Shown here: piece after piece, positions 43,034 through 51,968 of the stretch
How the letters are laid out: each line of letters opens with the position of its first letter
Numbering within the stretch: the first letter of the stretch is position 1
Source: Rhodospirillales bacterium
GTDB lineage: Bacteria > Pseudomonadota > Alphaproteobacteria > Micavibrionales > Micavibrionaceae
Reading direction: 5' to 3'
DNA: 64,000 nucleotides
Assembly (NCBI GenBank): GCA_020638365.1
Contig: JACKIQ010000002.1
Coordinates: 372,001-436,000, forward strand
Translations under genes and position numbers: made by a program
Notes under the pieces: generated by a model
The model's input: only the letters and a program-made list of their open reading frames with translations
Databases searched by the model: none
Told to the model about the DNA's origin: nothing

Positions 43034-44620
43034 TCAGTAAACTTTTTTTCCGGCGGATTGTGCGGAAAGAGGATCGCTCGCAGGAACATTGTCGATAATA
43101 AGACGATATTTTGGAAAGGTCAGGATGACGGACGTTCCGGCGCCCGGCTCCGATCTGATTTCAAGCGTGCCCCCGTGCATCTCGACCATGGCTTTTGAGA
43201 GCGGCAGACCCAGCCCCGTTCCTTGCGAGCGCAGATCACGCTTTTCCGGTAAGTCGCTGACCTGGCCGAACGGCTCAAGAGCATGCTGGATTTTATCGGA
43301 CTCTATTCCAATTCCTTTATCGGCAATCACGATCTCTAGAACATTGTCCGGCCGGATTTCTGCTGAAACCGTAATATCGCCGCCGTCCGGAGAAAACTTG
43401 ATAGCATTGGTTAAGAGATTAATCAGGACCTGCCTCATAAGCCGGTGATCGGCCCTCATTTTTGGAAGCTCTTGGGAAACGGACATATTGATATTGGTTC
43501 CCCCGGAGAAAACCCGCGAGGCCATCATGCGGACAACGGCGCCAATTAGCTCATTAAGGTTGACCTCCTCCTCGATCAGTTCAAGCCTTCCAGCTTCGAT
43601 CTTGGACATATCAAGAACTTCGTTGATAATCTCCAGAAGATGCTCCGCGCTCAGATGCACATCCGAAAGATATTCTTTGTATTTCGGGCTTCCCAATGGC
43701 CCGAAAGTCTCTTTCATCATCATTTCGGAAAATCCGATAATCGCGTTCAGCGGCGTACGCAATTCGTGACTCATATTTGCCAGAAACGCCGACTTTGCCC
43801 TGTTCGCCGAATCCGCCTGCTCTTTTGCGTAGCGCAAAGACTGCTCCATCTGCTTTCTCAAAGTGATATCCATGAAGGTCGTAACAAGAAACTTCCGGTT
43901 TTGGGAAAGCTCCAGCGTTGCCGAAGTAAACAGGACGTTGGCGACGCTGCCGTCTTTGCGGATCATCTTGATCTCGCCGGAACTGCGCACGCCCACGCTG
44001 ATGTATTTCTTATGGTTGATCCGCGCCCGCTCGCGCTCGTCATGGGTGACCAGTTCCGTAAAATCGACATTGACGAGTTCGTCGCGCGTCCAGCCATAGG
44101 TTCGCACAAAACTGTCATTCACCCGAACGATGATTCCCGTATGATCGGTAACGATAATCCCGACCTCGCTGACCTCGAAAATAGAGGCCAGCAACGAAAT
44201 CGCATCGTCGCGCTCACGCTGGAGGATTGACTGGTCCTTAACATCAAGCTGCCCGAGAAGATCCAGAGCGATAACCCTGTCCTCCCCGTCAAGGACAGGA
44301 TTGATCCAGAACCCGTAAACCCGCATTCCTCCCGGAATGGTTGGCAGACTCTGGATGCTTACGGTCTTTTTTCTTGAAACGCACACGGCGAAAGATTGAA
44401 GAAAATGCCGCGAACTTTCATCGTCCAGCACTTCGCGGATATCTTGGCCGACAATCTGCTCTTCCGCTCTTTCGAAATACCGTAGGGCCATCCGGTTGGC
44501 CATAAGGATACGGTAAACGCCGCCCGCTTCCGGCTTGATGACCAGTCGGGGCAAAGCCATATTCATAAACAGGGTCTGGCAGTCGGGGGTAGAAGAATCG
44601 CCCATTTCTGTTTCTTTCAT
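43034..44620 (-). CDS. PAS-domain sensor histidine kinase
   Basis: About 528 residues, no membrane segment. Two PAS domains (around 20-125 and 145-260; the second is a typical VNDSFVRTYGWTRDEL fold with PAC), a HisKA domain with H285 in SHELRTPLN, and an HATPase with N box LLTNAIKF, DKGIGIE and GTGLGLPL. It is a soluble hybrid-free kinase; no response regulator is adjacent. It follows the GGDEF-like gene by 28 bases, so the pair is an operon. Confidence 0.93.
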   Translation of the reverse strand: MKETEMGDSSTPDCQTLFMNMALPRLVIKPEAGGVYRILMANRMALRYFERAEEQIVGQDIREVLDDESSRHFLQSFAVCVSRKKTVSIQSLPTIPGGMRVYGFWINPVLDGEDRVIALDLLGQLDVKDQSILQRERDDAISLLASIFEVSEVGIIVTDHTGIIVRVNDSFVRTYGWTRDELVNVDFTELVTHDERERARINHKKYISVGVRSSGEIKMIRKDGSVANVLFTSATLELSQNRKFLVTTFMDITLRKQMEQSLRYAKEQADSANRAKSAFLANMSHELRTPLNAIIGFSEMMMKETFGPLGSPKYKEYLSDVHLSAEHLLEIINEVLDMSKIEAGRLELIEEEVNLNELIGAVVRMMASRVFSGGTNINMSVSQELPKMRADHRLMRQVLINLLTNAIKFSPDGGDITVSAEIRPDNVLEIVIADKGIGIESDKIQHALEPFGQVSDLPEKRDLRSQGTGLGLPLSKAMVEMHGGTLEIRSEPGAGTSVILTFPKYRLIIDNVPASDPLSAQSAGKKVY

Positions 44621-44648
44621 GACGGGGCGTCTTTCCGTAATGATTAAA

Positions 44649-45572
44649 TCACTGTTGCGTAGTCTCTTGCACGTAACGCTGCAAGGGACTGAGTTCATAA
44701 TACTCCAGAACTGAATCAGGCTCCCGGTTGGACGAATGCAGATCGTTTTTCAAATTCTTGAGCAGCTCTCGTACATCGTCACCCTGCACCGGCTGCGCAA
44801 TACAGCAGGACATGCTCAAGGGAGCCTCGCCTCCTTCGCCGCGGACAAGAATATTCTTCCTCTCCAGTTCCTTGCGCAGACGTTCGAGCGCCGAAACGCC
44901 TCCGGCCATATCCGCCTGCTTGAGGCATAGGACATATTCATATTGCCCCATGTAATACGCATCGTCAAAAGACCGGACGCTCAGCTTGATAAGGTCCGCG
45001 ACGATCTTGACAAAACCTTTTTGCTCTTCCTCGGAATAGTTCTTCTCGATTCCCTCGACACCGTCGACTCGCGCATAGGCTATACAGAAATGCTTGCCTC
45101 TGCGAGAAAGCCTGTGCAACTCCCGTTCGATATCCTGAAAAAGCACCTTCGGACTGCGCAGCCCGGTAAACGGATCATACCCCGTACCGTCGAGAAGAAA
45201 GTCTCTCTCCAGCCTGCGAAGCCTCTGCATGAACTCTTCGTATATATTCAGGAAAGTTTGAAAAGCCTCGAATTCAGGTTTGACCTGAACCTCTTTAGAT
45301 TCAACCATCAGCTTGTCCGATGCGCGCATCATATCCTTATGCATCGAAGCTAGGTTTTCCAGCAATTCCCCCTGGACGATCCCGTCTTGCCGGGCGCCCT
45401 TGATCCAGTCTGAAAAAGAAAGCGGCTTTTCAACGCCCAGAAGCTTGCCCTTCATCTCGAAGTAAAACAGGTTTTGAACCAGCGCGTCGAACCATTCCAT
45501 ATGGTCGCCGATAACCGGAAGCAAAGACCTCCAGCGCGTTTCCTGGACTTGCCCTCTTGACTCTCTTGACAT
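44649..45572 (-). CDS. Degenerate GGDEF-domain protein
   Basis: About 307 residues. A helical N-terminal part (residues 1-130) precedes a GGDEF-like fold beginning YDPFTGLRSPKVLFQDIERELHR. The signature that should read GGDEF is MGQYEYVLCL, so the catalytic Gly and acidic residues are lost. It is therefore probably not a diguanylate cyclase but could still bind GTP or c-di-GMP. It precedes the histidine kinase by 28 bases. ATG 45572 is chosen over a GTG three codons earlier. Confidence 0.85.
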   Translation of the reverse strand: MSRESRGQVQETRWRSLLPVIGDHMEWFDALVQNLFYFEMKGKLLGVEKPLSFSDWIKGARQDGIVQGELLENLASMHKDMMRASDKLMVESKEVQVKPEFEAFQTFLNIYEEFMQRLRRLERDFLLDGTGYDPFTGLRSPKVLFQDIERELHRLSRRGKHFCIAYARVDGVEGIEKNYSEEEQKGFVKIVADLIKLSVRSFDDAYYMGQYEYVLCLKQADMAGGVSALERLRKELERKNILVRGEGGEAPLSMSCCIAQPVQGDDVRELLKNLKNDLHSSNREPDSVLEYYELSPLQRYVQETTQQ

Positions 45573-45693
45573 AACGCCCACTATTGAATTTTAACCTTCA
45601 AACCTAGGAGAAATTCTAAAGAAAAAAGACTTAAATAGTGTTAATTCAGAAAGATTAGAAAAAAAGCCCCACAAAAGCTGAAAGCCTTGGAAT

Positions 45694-46878
45694 TTAAAGG
45701 CCTAACCATTCCTTTTCCAGCGCATCCAGCCTACCCTTTGGTATAGCCCCCCGAACCTCGCGCATCAGGCGGTTTATGGTCGCCACATTATGCTGGGCAA
45801 GGATCTGCGAAGCAAGGTTTTCGTTCGCCTTGAGAAGATGATGAATATAAGCCTTCGAGAATTGAGCCGAAGCCGGTAAGCCAAGGGTCTCGTCCAGCGG
45901 GCTGGCATCGTCACGGTATCTCGCGTTTTTCAGATTAACCGTCTCCCCCCTGACACCGCGCATAAAGGCCGTCCCGTGCCGCGCCAGCCGTGTCGGAATC
46001 ACGCAATCGAAAGTATCGATCCCCATCCTTACGAAGGTAAAAACGTCCCTTATCCGTCCGATCCCAAGAAAATGCACAGGCCGCCCGGGGTGGATATACG
46101 GTGCGCTCCCCCGTACGACATCGGCCATTTCCTCGTCCGTTCCGCCAAGACACCCGCCGATCGCCGTTCCGAAAAACGGTCTGTCGGCGGTGTATTCCGC
46201 GCTGGTTCGCCGCAGATCCGTATACACGCCGCCCTGCACGATCCCGTAAAGCGCCTGCCGGCCCCCATGATTCTTCTCAAAATGCGCGAGGCATCGGTCG
46301 CCCCAGCGCAGGCTCATTTCCATGGATCGCGCCGTATAATCCCTGTCCACATGATAAGGCGTGCACTCGTCGAACTGCATCAGCAGGTCCGCCCCCAGCT
46401 TGCGCTGGATATCCATCGCGCTCTCCGGGGTCAGCCTGATGACCTGCCCGTCGAGATAGGAACGAAACACGCACCCCTCCTCCGTGATTTCAAGCAGGTT
46501 GCGGTTATCGTGCCCCTTACCGCTGCGCCCCTTGATCTCGTTGGCCATCGTGCCCTCACCCAGCGAGAAAACCTGAAACCCGCCGCTATCCGTCAAAAGC
46601 GGCCCGCTCCATCCCATGAATTTATGCAGCCCGCCCATTTTCTCCACAAGGTCTGCTCCAGGTTGCAGCATCAGGTGATACGTGTTGGAAAGCACAATAT
46701 CCGTCCGCGCCTCCTTCAACTGCGAAGGTGAGAGATTCTTAACCGTGGCCTTCGTGCCGCAGAAAATGTAATTCGGCGTTTCGATCGTTCCGTGCGGCGT
46801 GGTCAGACGGCCTGTACGAGCCCCCGATTTAGGATCGCGTGCGGTCACCTCAAAACTGAAACCGGGATAGTCAATCAT
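45694..46878 (-). CDS. tgt: Queuine tRNA-ribosyltransferase
   Basis: 394 residues of the TGT family, which swaps guanine 34 of certain tRNAs for preQ1. Catalytic Asp regions are intact: LLTDSGGFQVFSLG and FDCVIPTRLARHG, plus QGGVYTDLR and AIGGCLGG. The zinc site is missing: where relatives have CxCxxC before the SRAYLHHL block, this protein reads DETLGLPASAQFSKAYIHHL with no Cys. The final His-bearing helix remains. It overlaps nothing; rpmB and its terminator lie upstream. Confidence 0.94.
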   Translation of the reverse strand: MIDYPGFSFEVTARDPKSGARTGRLTTPHGTIETPNYIFCGTKATVKNLSPSQLKEARTDIVLSNTYHLMLQPGADLVEKMGGLHKFMGWSGPLLTDSGGFQVFSLGEGTMANEIKGRSGKGHDNRNLLEITEEGCVFRSYLDGQVIRLTPESAMDIQRKLGADLLMQFDECTPYHVDRDYTARSMEMSLRWGDRCLAHFEKNHGGRQALYGIVQGGVYTDLRRTSAEYTADRPFFGTAIGGCLGGTDEEMADVVRGSAPYIHPGRPVHFLGIGRIRDVFTFVRMGIDTFDCVIPTRLARHGTAFMRGVRGETVNLKNARYRDDASPLDETLGLPASAQFSKAYIHHLLKANENLASQILAQHNVATINRLMREVRGAIPKGRLDALEKEWLGL

Positions 46879-46899
46879 CGTCAGCCCGCTTTAGGAACG

Positions 46900-46931
46900 T
46901 TCACAAAACAAAAACCCGCCGCAGCGGGTTC
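46900..46931 (-). terminator. Terminator of rpmB
   Basis: On the minus strand, AACCCGC, short loop, GCGGGTT and a T-rich run, 30 bases after rpmB and before tgt. Confidence 0.9.
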
Positions 46932-46960
46932 TCGAAAATAAAATAAAAAAACGGCAAAGC

Positions 46961-47254
46961 TCAGGCTGCTTTCGTCGCTAAAGCCTTTTCAACCTCGACC
47001 TTGACCGAACGCAATTTTGGATCCAGCTTTGTCTTTGCGGTTTTGGTCAGGTAAGCGTCCAGACCGCCCATGTGCTCGACTGTACGCAGCCCGTGCATGC
47101 TCACGCGCAGCTTCACCCAGCGGCTCAGGGCTTCGCTGTAAAGGCTGGATTCCTGTACGTTCGGCAAGAAACGGCGTTTAGTCTTGTTCTGGGCGTGCGA
47201 AACATTATGACCGGTCATCGCGCCCTTTCCGGTAATCATACAACGACGGCTCAT
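46961..47254 (-). CDS. rpmB: 50S ribosomal protein L28
   Basis: 97 residues of L28. The N-terminus MSRRCMITGKGAMTGHNVSHAQNKTKRRFLPN is diagnostic, and the C-terminal extension (LDAYLTKTAKTKLDP) is the alphaproteobacterial type. GAGGA eight bases before ATG. A likely promoter is upstream and a terminator downstream, so it is a single-gene unit. rpmG is not adjacent. Confidence 0.98.
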   Translation of the reverse strand: MSRRCMITGKGAMTGHNVSHAQNKTKRRFLPNVQESSLYSEALSRWVKLRVSMHGLRTVEHMGGLDAYLTKTAKTKLDPKLRSVKVEVEKALATKAA

Positions 47255-47300
47255 GGCCTAAATCCTCATAATCTCGTGTCAGCTTCTCTTCAGGTGGCAA

Positions 47301-47330
47301 TAATTAGTCGATATCAGACTAAAAAGTCAA
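47301..47330 (-). promoter_or_regulatory. Candidate rpmB promoter
   Basis: On the minus strand TTGACT (47330-47325), 18 bases, TAATTA (47306-47301), giving a leader of about 40 bases before rpmB. Confidence 0.5.
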
Positions 47331-47348
47331 GAATGGATATGCAAAACT

Positions 47349-48389
47349 TTACCCGCCCGGGGAGAAGAACGCCCCGGAAGACAGGTAAGCCCCGCCCAAT
47401 ACGGCAAGAAACAGTAGGCAACCCATGAAATGCATATAGATCGCACGCCGTAAATGCACGTGTTCCAGCTGCGCGGTTGCGCCCTCCGGTCCGACCCAGC
47501 CATTGGGTATTTTATCGCCCGAAAGATCCTGAACCGGCCCGCCGATCATAACGTCCAGTGGCCATGCCAGCGCCGTCAGGACCGGACCGCCCTGCTCATA
47601 TGTCACCCTGTGCTTGACACTCCACCATGCGCTCAAAATCTTGCTCATTCGCGCGGTAGGGGTCATGGCCGCAGCCGCAGCCAGCAAAAACCCGGACAAA
47701 TAGGCGGGAACGAACCCCATCAGCTTCTCTAGCGCAAGCATAACGCTCCCGAACCCGTTCGTATGCCCGCACCGTCCGAACCGCCATGAAAAAGCGCTGA
47801 TAATGCTGTAAACCGCAAGCACCGGAACACCCCCAAGCATGTACCAGAACGCTGGCGCGACCAGCCCCTTGTCGAAAGAGTTGCCGGCATAACCGATTCC
47901 CGCCCTGACGATCCCGAAATCGTCCGTGCTGTTCAGGTTGAACCGTGTGGACCGCGAAATCCCGAAATACGCGCCTTTCGAGCTTCCGTCCTTCTCCATG
48001 GCGAAATACAGGCGCAACAGGATAAACCAGACGGTTCCCGATGTAAGGCAGAGCGTCACGAAAACAACCTCCATTGTAGAGCCGTCGCGAAGGCTTTCCC
48101 CCATATCGGCCACTCCTCTCCCGATAAAGAAAGCGAAGACAACTCCGAACACTGTAAAGAGAAACCCCCGGAAAATCAGATCCCCGCGCGAACGCCCTGC
48201 GCGATTGAGCCGGTCTCCGGCCTTCCCCCATAAAAGATCGTAAAAAATCCAGAAAAAAGGATTGGCGTTCCCGCGGAACGGCCCGGCGACCATTCCCACA
48301 ACCATGGTTATTAAAATAGCAAGCATTACAACCGGTATTCGGTCTGGGGGTATCATAAAATCATTAAGTTGTGTTAAATAGTGGTTCAT
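47349..48389 (-). CDS. CobD/CbiB-like membrane protein
   Basis: 346 residues, polytopic, with about six helices. The middle KGLVAPAFWYMLGGVPVLAVYSIISAFSW and the FVPAYLSGFLLAAAAA stretch, then GGPVLTALAWPLDVMIGGPV, line up in order with CobD/CbiB, the adenosylcobinamide-phosphate synthase (GVxAPLFYxxLGG, NYIPARLT, GxPEGxMAGAL). The match is distant: the catalytic region is altered, and no other cobalamin gene is present. It may be a paralogue with another task. ATG 48389 is uncertain; an ATG at 48356 also fits. Confidence 0.7.
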   Translation of the reverse strand: MNHYLTQLNDFMIPPDRIPVVMLAILITMVVGMVAGPFRGNANPFFWIFYDLLWGKAGDRLNRAGRSRGDLIFRGFLFTVFGVVFAFFIGRGVADMGESLRDGSTMEVVFVTLCLTSGTVWFILLRLYFAMEKDGSSKGAYFGISRSTRFNLNSTDDFGIVRAGIGYAGNSFDKGLVAPAFWYMLGGVPVLAVYSIISAFSWRFGRCGHTNGFGSVMLALEKLMGFVPAYLSGFLLAAAAAMTPTARMSKILSAWWSVKHRVTYEQGGPVLTALAWPLDVMIGGPVQDLSGDKIPNGWVGPEGATAQLEHVHLRRAIYMHFMGCLLFLAVLGGAYLSSGAFFSPGG

Positions 48390-48491
48390 AGTATAATGGA
48401 CATGTGGGGAAAACGGCTCTGAGCTTTACTTTCAGGATGTTATGACCAAGTATTGTACCGCTGATTCCCCCCGTATGAAAGAGGGTTTTGA

Positions 48492-49916
48492 ATGCTTTAC
48501 CACTTGTATGAAATGCAACATGCTCTAATGACCCCTATCCGCCTTCAGGCGGAAGTGACGCGGATGCTCTGCCAGAACCCCTTCAACCCGCTGTCCTATA
48601 CGCAACTGGGCCGGACAATGAGCGCCTCCGCAGAAATGATTGAGCGGGTGACAAAACGCTTTGGACGTCCCGAATTCGGACTTCACGAAACGGAACTCAA
48701 CGGAAAACAGGTAAAGGTGGAGGAGAAGGTTATTGCCCGTAAACCCTTCTGTTCGCTAGTCAATTTTAAAAGAAAAACCCGGCGTAACGACCCCAAGGTT
48801 CTTCTCGTTGCCCCGATGTCCGGTCATTACGCAACCCTTCTGCGCGGCACGGTCGAGGCGCTCCTGCCCCACCACGACATGTATATTACCGACTGGGAAG
48901 ACGCCCGGCAGGTCCCTTCCAAGGCCGGACGTTTTAATCTCGACGATTATGTAACGTACCTGCGGGAATTCATCAGCTTGCTCGGCCCCGACGTTCACGT
49001 CATCGCTGTGTGCCAGCCAGCCGTGCCAGTATTGGCGGCAGTGTCGCTAATGGCGACAGAAAATGACCCTAACCAGCCCCTGAGCATGACCCTTATGGGC
49101 GGGCCGATCGACACCCGGGTCTCAAAGACTGCTGTAACAGAACTGGCTGAAACGCGGCCCCTGCGCTGGTTTGAAAAATCCGTCATTCATGACGTGCCGA
49201 TTTATTATCCCGGGGCCTTTCGCAGGGTCTATCCGGGTTTCCTCCAGCTCACCGGCTTTATGTCGATGAATCTGGACCGTCATGTCGGATCCTACATGAA
49301 ATTCTACCATCACCTCATCATGGGCGACGGCGAAAACGCCGATCAGCACCGAAAATTCTATAATGAATATCTATCGGTCATGGACATTCCTGCGGAATTC
49401 TACCTCCAGACGATAGAAACCGTCTTCCAGCGCCACCTCCTGCCTCGCGGCAAGATGAAATGGCGCGATCCCTACACCGATCAGCTGATGGACGTTCGTC
49501 CGCAGGATATAGAACACACGGCCCTTTTGACCATCGAGGGCGAACTCGACGACATTTCCGCACGCGGCCAGACCACGGCGGCGCACGAACTCTGCTATTC
49601 CCTGCCACAGAGAAAGCAGTTTCACCATTTCCAGCTAAAAACCGGCCATTACGGGATTTTCAACGGACGCCGCTGGCGTAACGATATTATGCCCAGAATT
49701 CGCCATCACATCAGGAAATTCGACCCGGACAAGGACCCCGTGCCTGAACACGATCTGACCATTTATCCGGACCATTCCGCCGAACAATATAACAGGGAGA
49801 AGCACGGAATCGCGGCCATCCGTCGCTGGATAAAGGAACATCAGCCGCAGAATTACAAGGAAGCGAAGATTCAGCAAAAAGCGGCTGGATGGCATCTTGA
49901 AAAAGAAGAAAATTAG
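48492..49916 (+). CDS. phaZ: Intracellular polyhydroxyalkanoate depolymerase
   Basis: 474 residues of the PHA depolymerase family that mobilises stored polyester. Features: MLYHLYEMQHALMTPIRL start, the nucleophile Cys in AVCQPAVPVLAAVSLM (Cys replaces Ser in this type; the residue after Pro is Ala where relatives often have Ser), an Asp in IEGELDDI, and a His in LKTGHYGIFNGRRW. AGAGGG precedes the ATG. No PHA synthase is visible. A 4-helix YgjP-type gene follows. Confidence 0.95.
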   Translation: MLYHLYEMQHALMTPIRLQAEVTRMLCQNPFNPLSYTQLGRTMSASAEMIERVTKRFGRPEFGLHETELNGKQVKVEEKVIARKPFCSLVNFKRKTRRNDPKVLLVAPMSGHYATLLRGTVEALLPHHDMYITDWEDARQVPSKAGRFNLDDYVTYLREFISLLGPDVHVIAVCQPAVPVLAAVSLMATENDPNQPLSMTLMGGPIDTRVSKTAVTELAETRPLRWFEKSVIHDVPIYYPGAFRRVYPGFLQLTGFMSMNLDRHVGSYMKFYHHLIMGDGENADQHRKFYNEYLSVMDIPAEFYLQTIETVFQRHLLPRGKMKWRDPYTDQLMDVRPQDIEHTALLTIEGELDDISARGQTTAAHELCYSLPQRKQFHHFQLKTGHYGIFNGRRWRNDIMPRIRHHIRKFDPDKDPVPEHDLTIYPDHSAEQYNREKHGIAAIRRWIKEHQPQNYKEAKIQQKAAGWHLEKEEN

Positions 49917-50012
49917 TCTAAAGTGATGCCGCTCCTTGAGAACAAGCTCGACAGGTTTTTATCGGTCTGGAAAGACCTTAACCATCTGTGGATAAAGGAT
50001 AAAAGAGAAATT

Positions 50013-50696
50013 ATGGCGATCGAGAGTCTAGTCACAGTCAAACGAAGCAAGCGCGCGCGCCGCGTAGCGCTTCGCTTGGATGCTAAGACGGGCGTGATGA
50101 ACCTGGTTATCCCCCCGAAAATGAGGCTGGACGTCGCCCTGAGATTCGCAAAGACCCATGAAAAATGGGTAAAGGAGACGCTCGCAGCCCTGCCTCCGAC
50201 CGTCCCCTTCGAACACGGAACAATCATCCCCATCCTTGGGCAAAAACGCAGGATTTCGATCATTTACGATGACAGCCGACGCGGAACGGAAATTCAGCTA
50301 CTCAAAACCGTTCTTCAGGTTCGCACCAACCTTGAGGATCCCTCTCCCCGCATCCGCCGCTTCTTGAAGCAGGTTGCGAAGGAGGCGCTGACCGAACTGA
50401 CGGAAAAGAAAATCCGCCGTGTCGGTGTGGAAAACGTGAATGTCAGCGTCCGCGAAATGAAGAGCCGCTGGGGAAGCTGTTCCGAGGATAATGATATATC
50501 TTACTCCTGGCGCCTCATCTTCGCCCCGGAAGTCGCCATGGACTACGTTGTCGCGCATGAGGTCGCGCACCTTGTGCATCTGGACCACAGCAAGAATTTC
50601 TGGAGCCTGTGCCGCAAACTCTCAAAAGACGGGTTCGAGGGCGAGTACTGGATGCACAACCACGGCAACCTGCTCCTGCGTTACGGCGAAGTCTGA
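50013..50696 (+). CDS. YgjP-type metal-dependent protein
   Basis: About 227 residues of the M48-like YgjP family (DUF45). The RRVALRLDAKTGVMNLVIPP start and the zinc motif VVAHEVAHLVHLDHSKNFW (HExxH plus later His) are intact, as is SRWGSCSEDNDISYSWRLI. Members are proposed metalloproteases or nucleotide hydrolases. I chose ATG 50013 because it begins at the family's usual N-terminus and has GAGA nearby; the frame also allows GTG 49923, directly after phaZ. Confidence 0.88.
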   Translation: MAIESLVTVKRSKRARRVALRLDAKTGVMNLVIPPKMRLDVALRFAKTHEKWVKETLAALPPTVPFEHGTIIPILGQKRRISIIYDDSRRGTEIQLLKTVLQVRTNLEDPSPRIRRFLKQVAKEALTELTEKKIRRVGVENVNVSVREMKSRWGSCSEDNDISYSWRLIFAPEVAMDYVVAHEVAHLVHLDHSKNFWSLCRKLSKDGFEGEYWMHNHGNLLLRYGEV

Positions 50697-50747
50697 CCCT
50701 GGAAAGCGCATGCTGGGCGCATGCCCCATCAAAAATAATTGAAACAG

Positions 50748-51251
50748 TTAATTTAGCGCCAGAAAATCCAGCGCCGATTGCAAAATCACCTGCGCCGCTA
50801 GCTTGTCGGTCAGCCCGTCCTGCTTGGCCCGGACACGGGTTTTTCTTTTATCCACATATTCATCCACAATTCCGTCCACCGTAACTGTGGATAACCTCTC
50901 GTCCTGAAAAGCGATCCACACCGACCCGCCCGGTAGTAAATCCTTGGAAATCTGAGCCTCCAGCTCCGCCGCAAAATCCCGGACAGATTGCGCCCTCCGC
51001 CCTTCGCGCCCGTCCATATGCAAGGGCAGCCCGATCACAAACCCTCCGGCGCAGAACTCCTCTACAAGTCTTTCAATCTCTTTCAAATCCTTGGAAAACT
51101 TGGTTCTGAATATCGTCGTCACAGGGGTGGCTACGCGCTGCGCATCATCGCAGACCGCGACCCCGATCGTCTTTTGGCCCACATCCAGCCCCAGAAGACT
51201 GACGCCCTTCGGAACGCTTTTGGCCACACTCTTCAGAAATCCTGCCCTCAT
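50748..51251 (-). CDS. ruvX: RuvX/YqgF Holliday junction resolvase-like protein
   Basis: 167 residues. The RNase H-like fold begins LLGLDVGQKTIGVAVCDDAQ, with GLPLHMDGREGRRAQSVRDFA and DERLSTVTV following. YqgF proteins trim the 16S rRNA 5' end or process junctions. A Pro/Lys N-terminal extension of 18 residues is present. It is divergent from gatC, which is the usual neighbourhood in alphaproteobacteria. Confidence 0.95.
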   Translation of the reverse strand: MRAGFLKSVAKSVPKGVSLLGLDVGQKTIGVAVCDDAQRVATPVTTIFRTKFSKDLKEIERLVEEFCAGGFVIGLPLHMDGREGRRAQSVRDFAAELEAQISKDLLPGGSVWIAFQDERLSTVTVDGIVDEYVDKRKTRVRAKQDGLTDKLAAQVILQSALDFLALN

Positions 51252-51392
51252 AACTCTTGCACGCTACACCGCGCAATGCTAGAAGTCCAAGGTTTACTGT
51301 GTTAAAGCCTTGCAGGCGCGTCCTTTTCATCGTTTCCCGGACCGCCCGAAGCTCGGAAGTATATTGTTATTACCATCGACAGGAGAACCCCG

Positions 51393-51680
51393 GTGTCTCT
51401 GGATAAAGCCACAGTCAAAAAAGTTGCCTCTCTGGCCCGCCTCGCCATGGATGATGAAGAACTGGAACGCATGGCGCCTCAGGTCTCCGGGATTATCGAC
51501 TGGATCGAGCAACTGGGCGAAGTAAACACAGACAATGTCGAACCTCTTTCAAGCGTTGTGGATATCAGCCTGCCCTTGCGCGAAGACAAGGTGAACGATG
51601 GCGGCTGCGTGGAAAAAATTCTGGCTAATGCCCCCGAATCCACGCAGGGCTACTTTGTCGTCTCCAAGATCGTGGAATAA
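51393..51680 (+). CDS. gatC: Glu-tRNA(Gln) amidotransferase subunit C
   Basis: 95 residues of GatC, the small stabilising subunit of GatCAB, which makes Gln-tRNA(Gln) (or Asn-tRNA) by transamidation. Motifs: VKKVASLARLAMDDEELE and LREDKVNDG. GTG start with AGGAG seven bases upstream. First gene of the expanded operon. Confidence 0.95.
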   Translation: MSLDKATVKKVASLARLAMDDEELERMAPQVSGIIDWIEQLGEVNTDNVEPLSSVVDISLPLREDKVNDGGCVEKILANAPESTQGYFVVSKIVE

Positions 51681-51689
51681 GGATTGTCC

Positions 51690-51968
51690 ATGGACAACGA
51701 AAGCCACCGCGAAAAACAGATCGAAATCATGCGCGAGCACCAGAACAAGGTCCTGCGCTCGACGCTTCTGGCAACCGGCGCGGGAATCATGATGGTCGGC
51801 CTGATGGCGATCTTCACCCCCGAAACCTTCGTGGCCATGGTCAATTTTGGCTTTCAGATTAAATACGGCCCTGAAGACGTAAAGCTCTTCGGTGTTATGC
51901 TGACGGCGTTAGGCTTGGGCGATATCGTCCTCGCCTCGATGATATTCAAGGACAGGAAAAGACTATGA
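51690..51968 (+). CDS. Two-TM hypothetical protein between gatC and gatA
   Basis: 92 residues with two membrane helices (around 29-45 and 67-85). ATG 51690 with AAGGA upstream; a TTG two codons earlier is in frame. It overlaps gatA by 4 bases (ATGA). No recognised family. Insertion inside gatCA is odd but such small membrane genes occur in alphaproteobacteria. Confidence 0.75.
   Translation: MDNESHREKQIEIMREHQNKVLRSTLLATGAGIMMVGLMAIFTPETFVAMVNFGFQIKYGPEDVKLFGVMLTALGLGDIVLASMIFKDRKRL

Noticed and set aside
45976..46731. 251-codon plus-strand frame opposite tgt
   Set aside because: Antisense to tgt; composition is that of a shadow frame.
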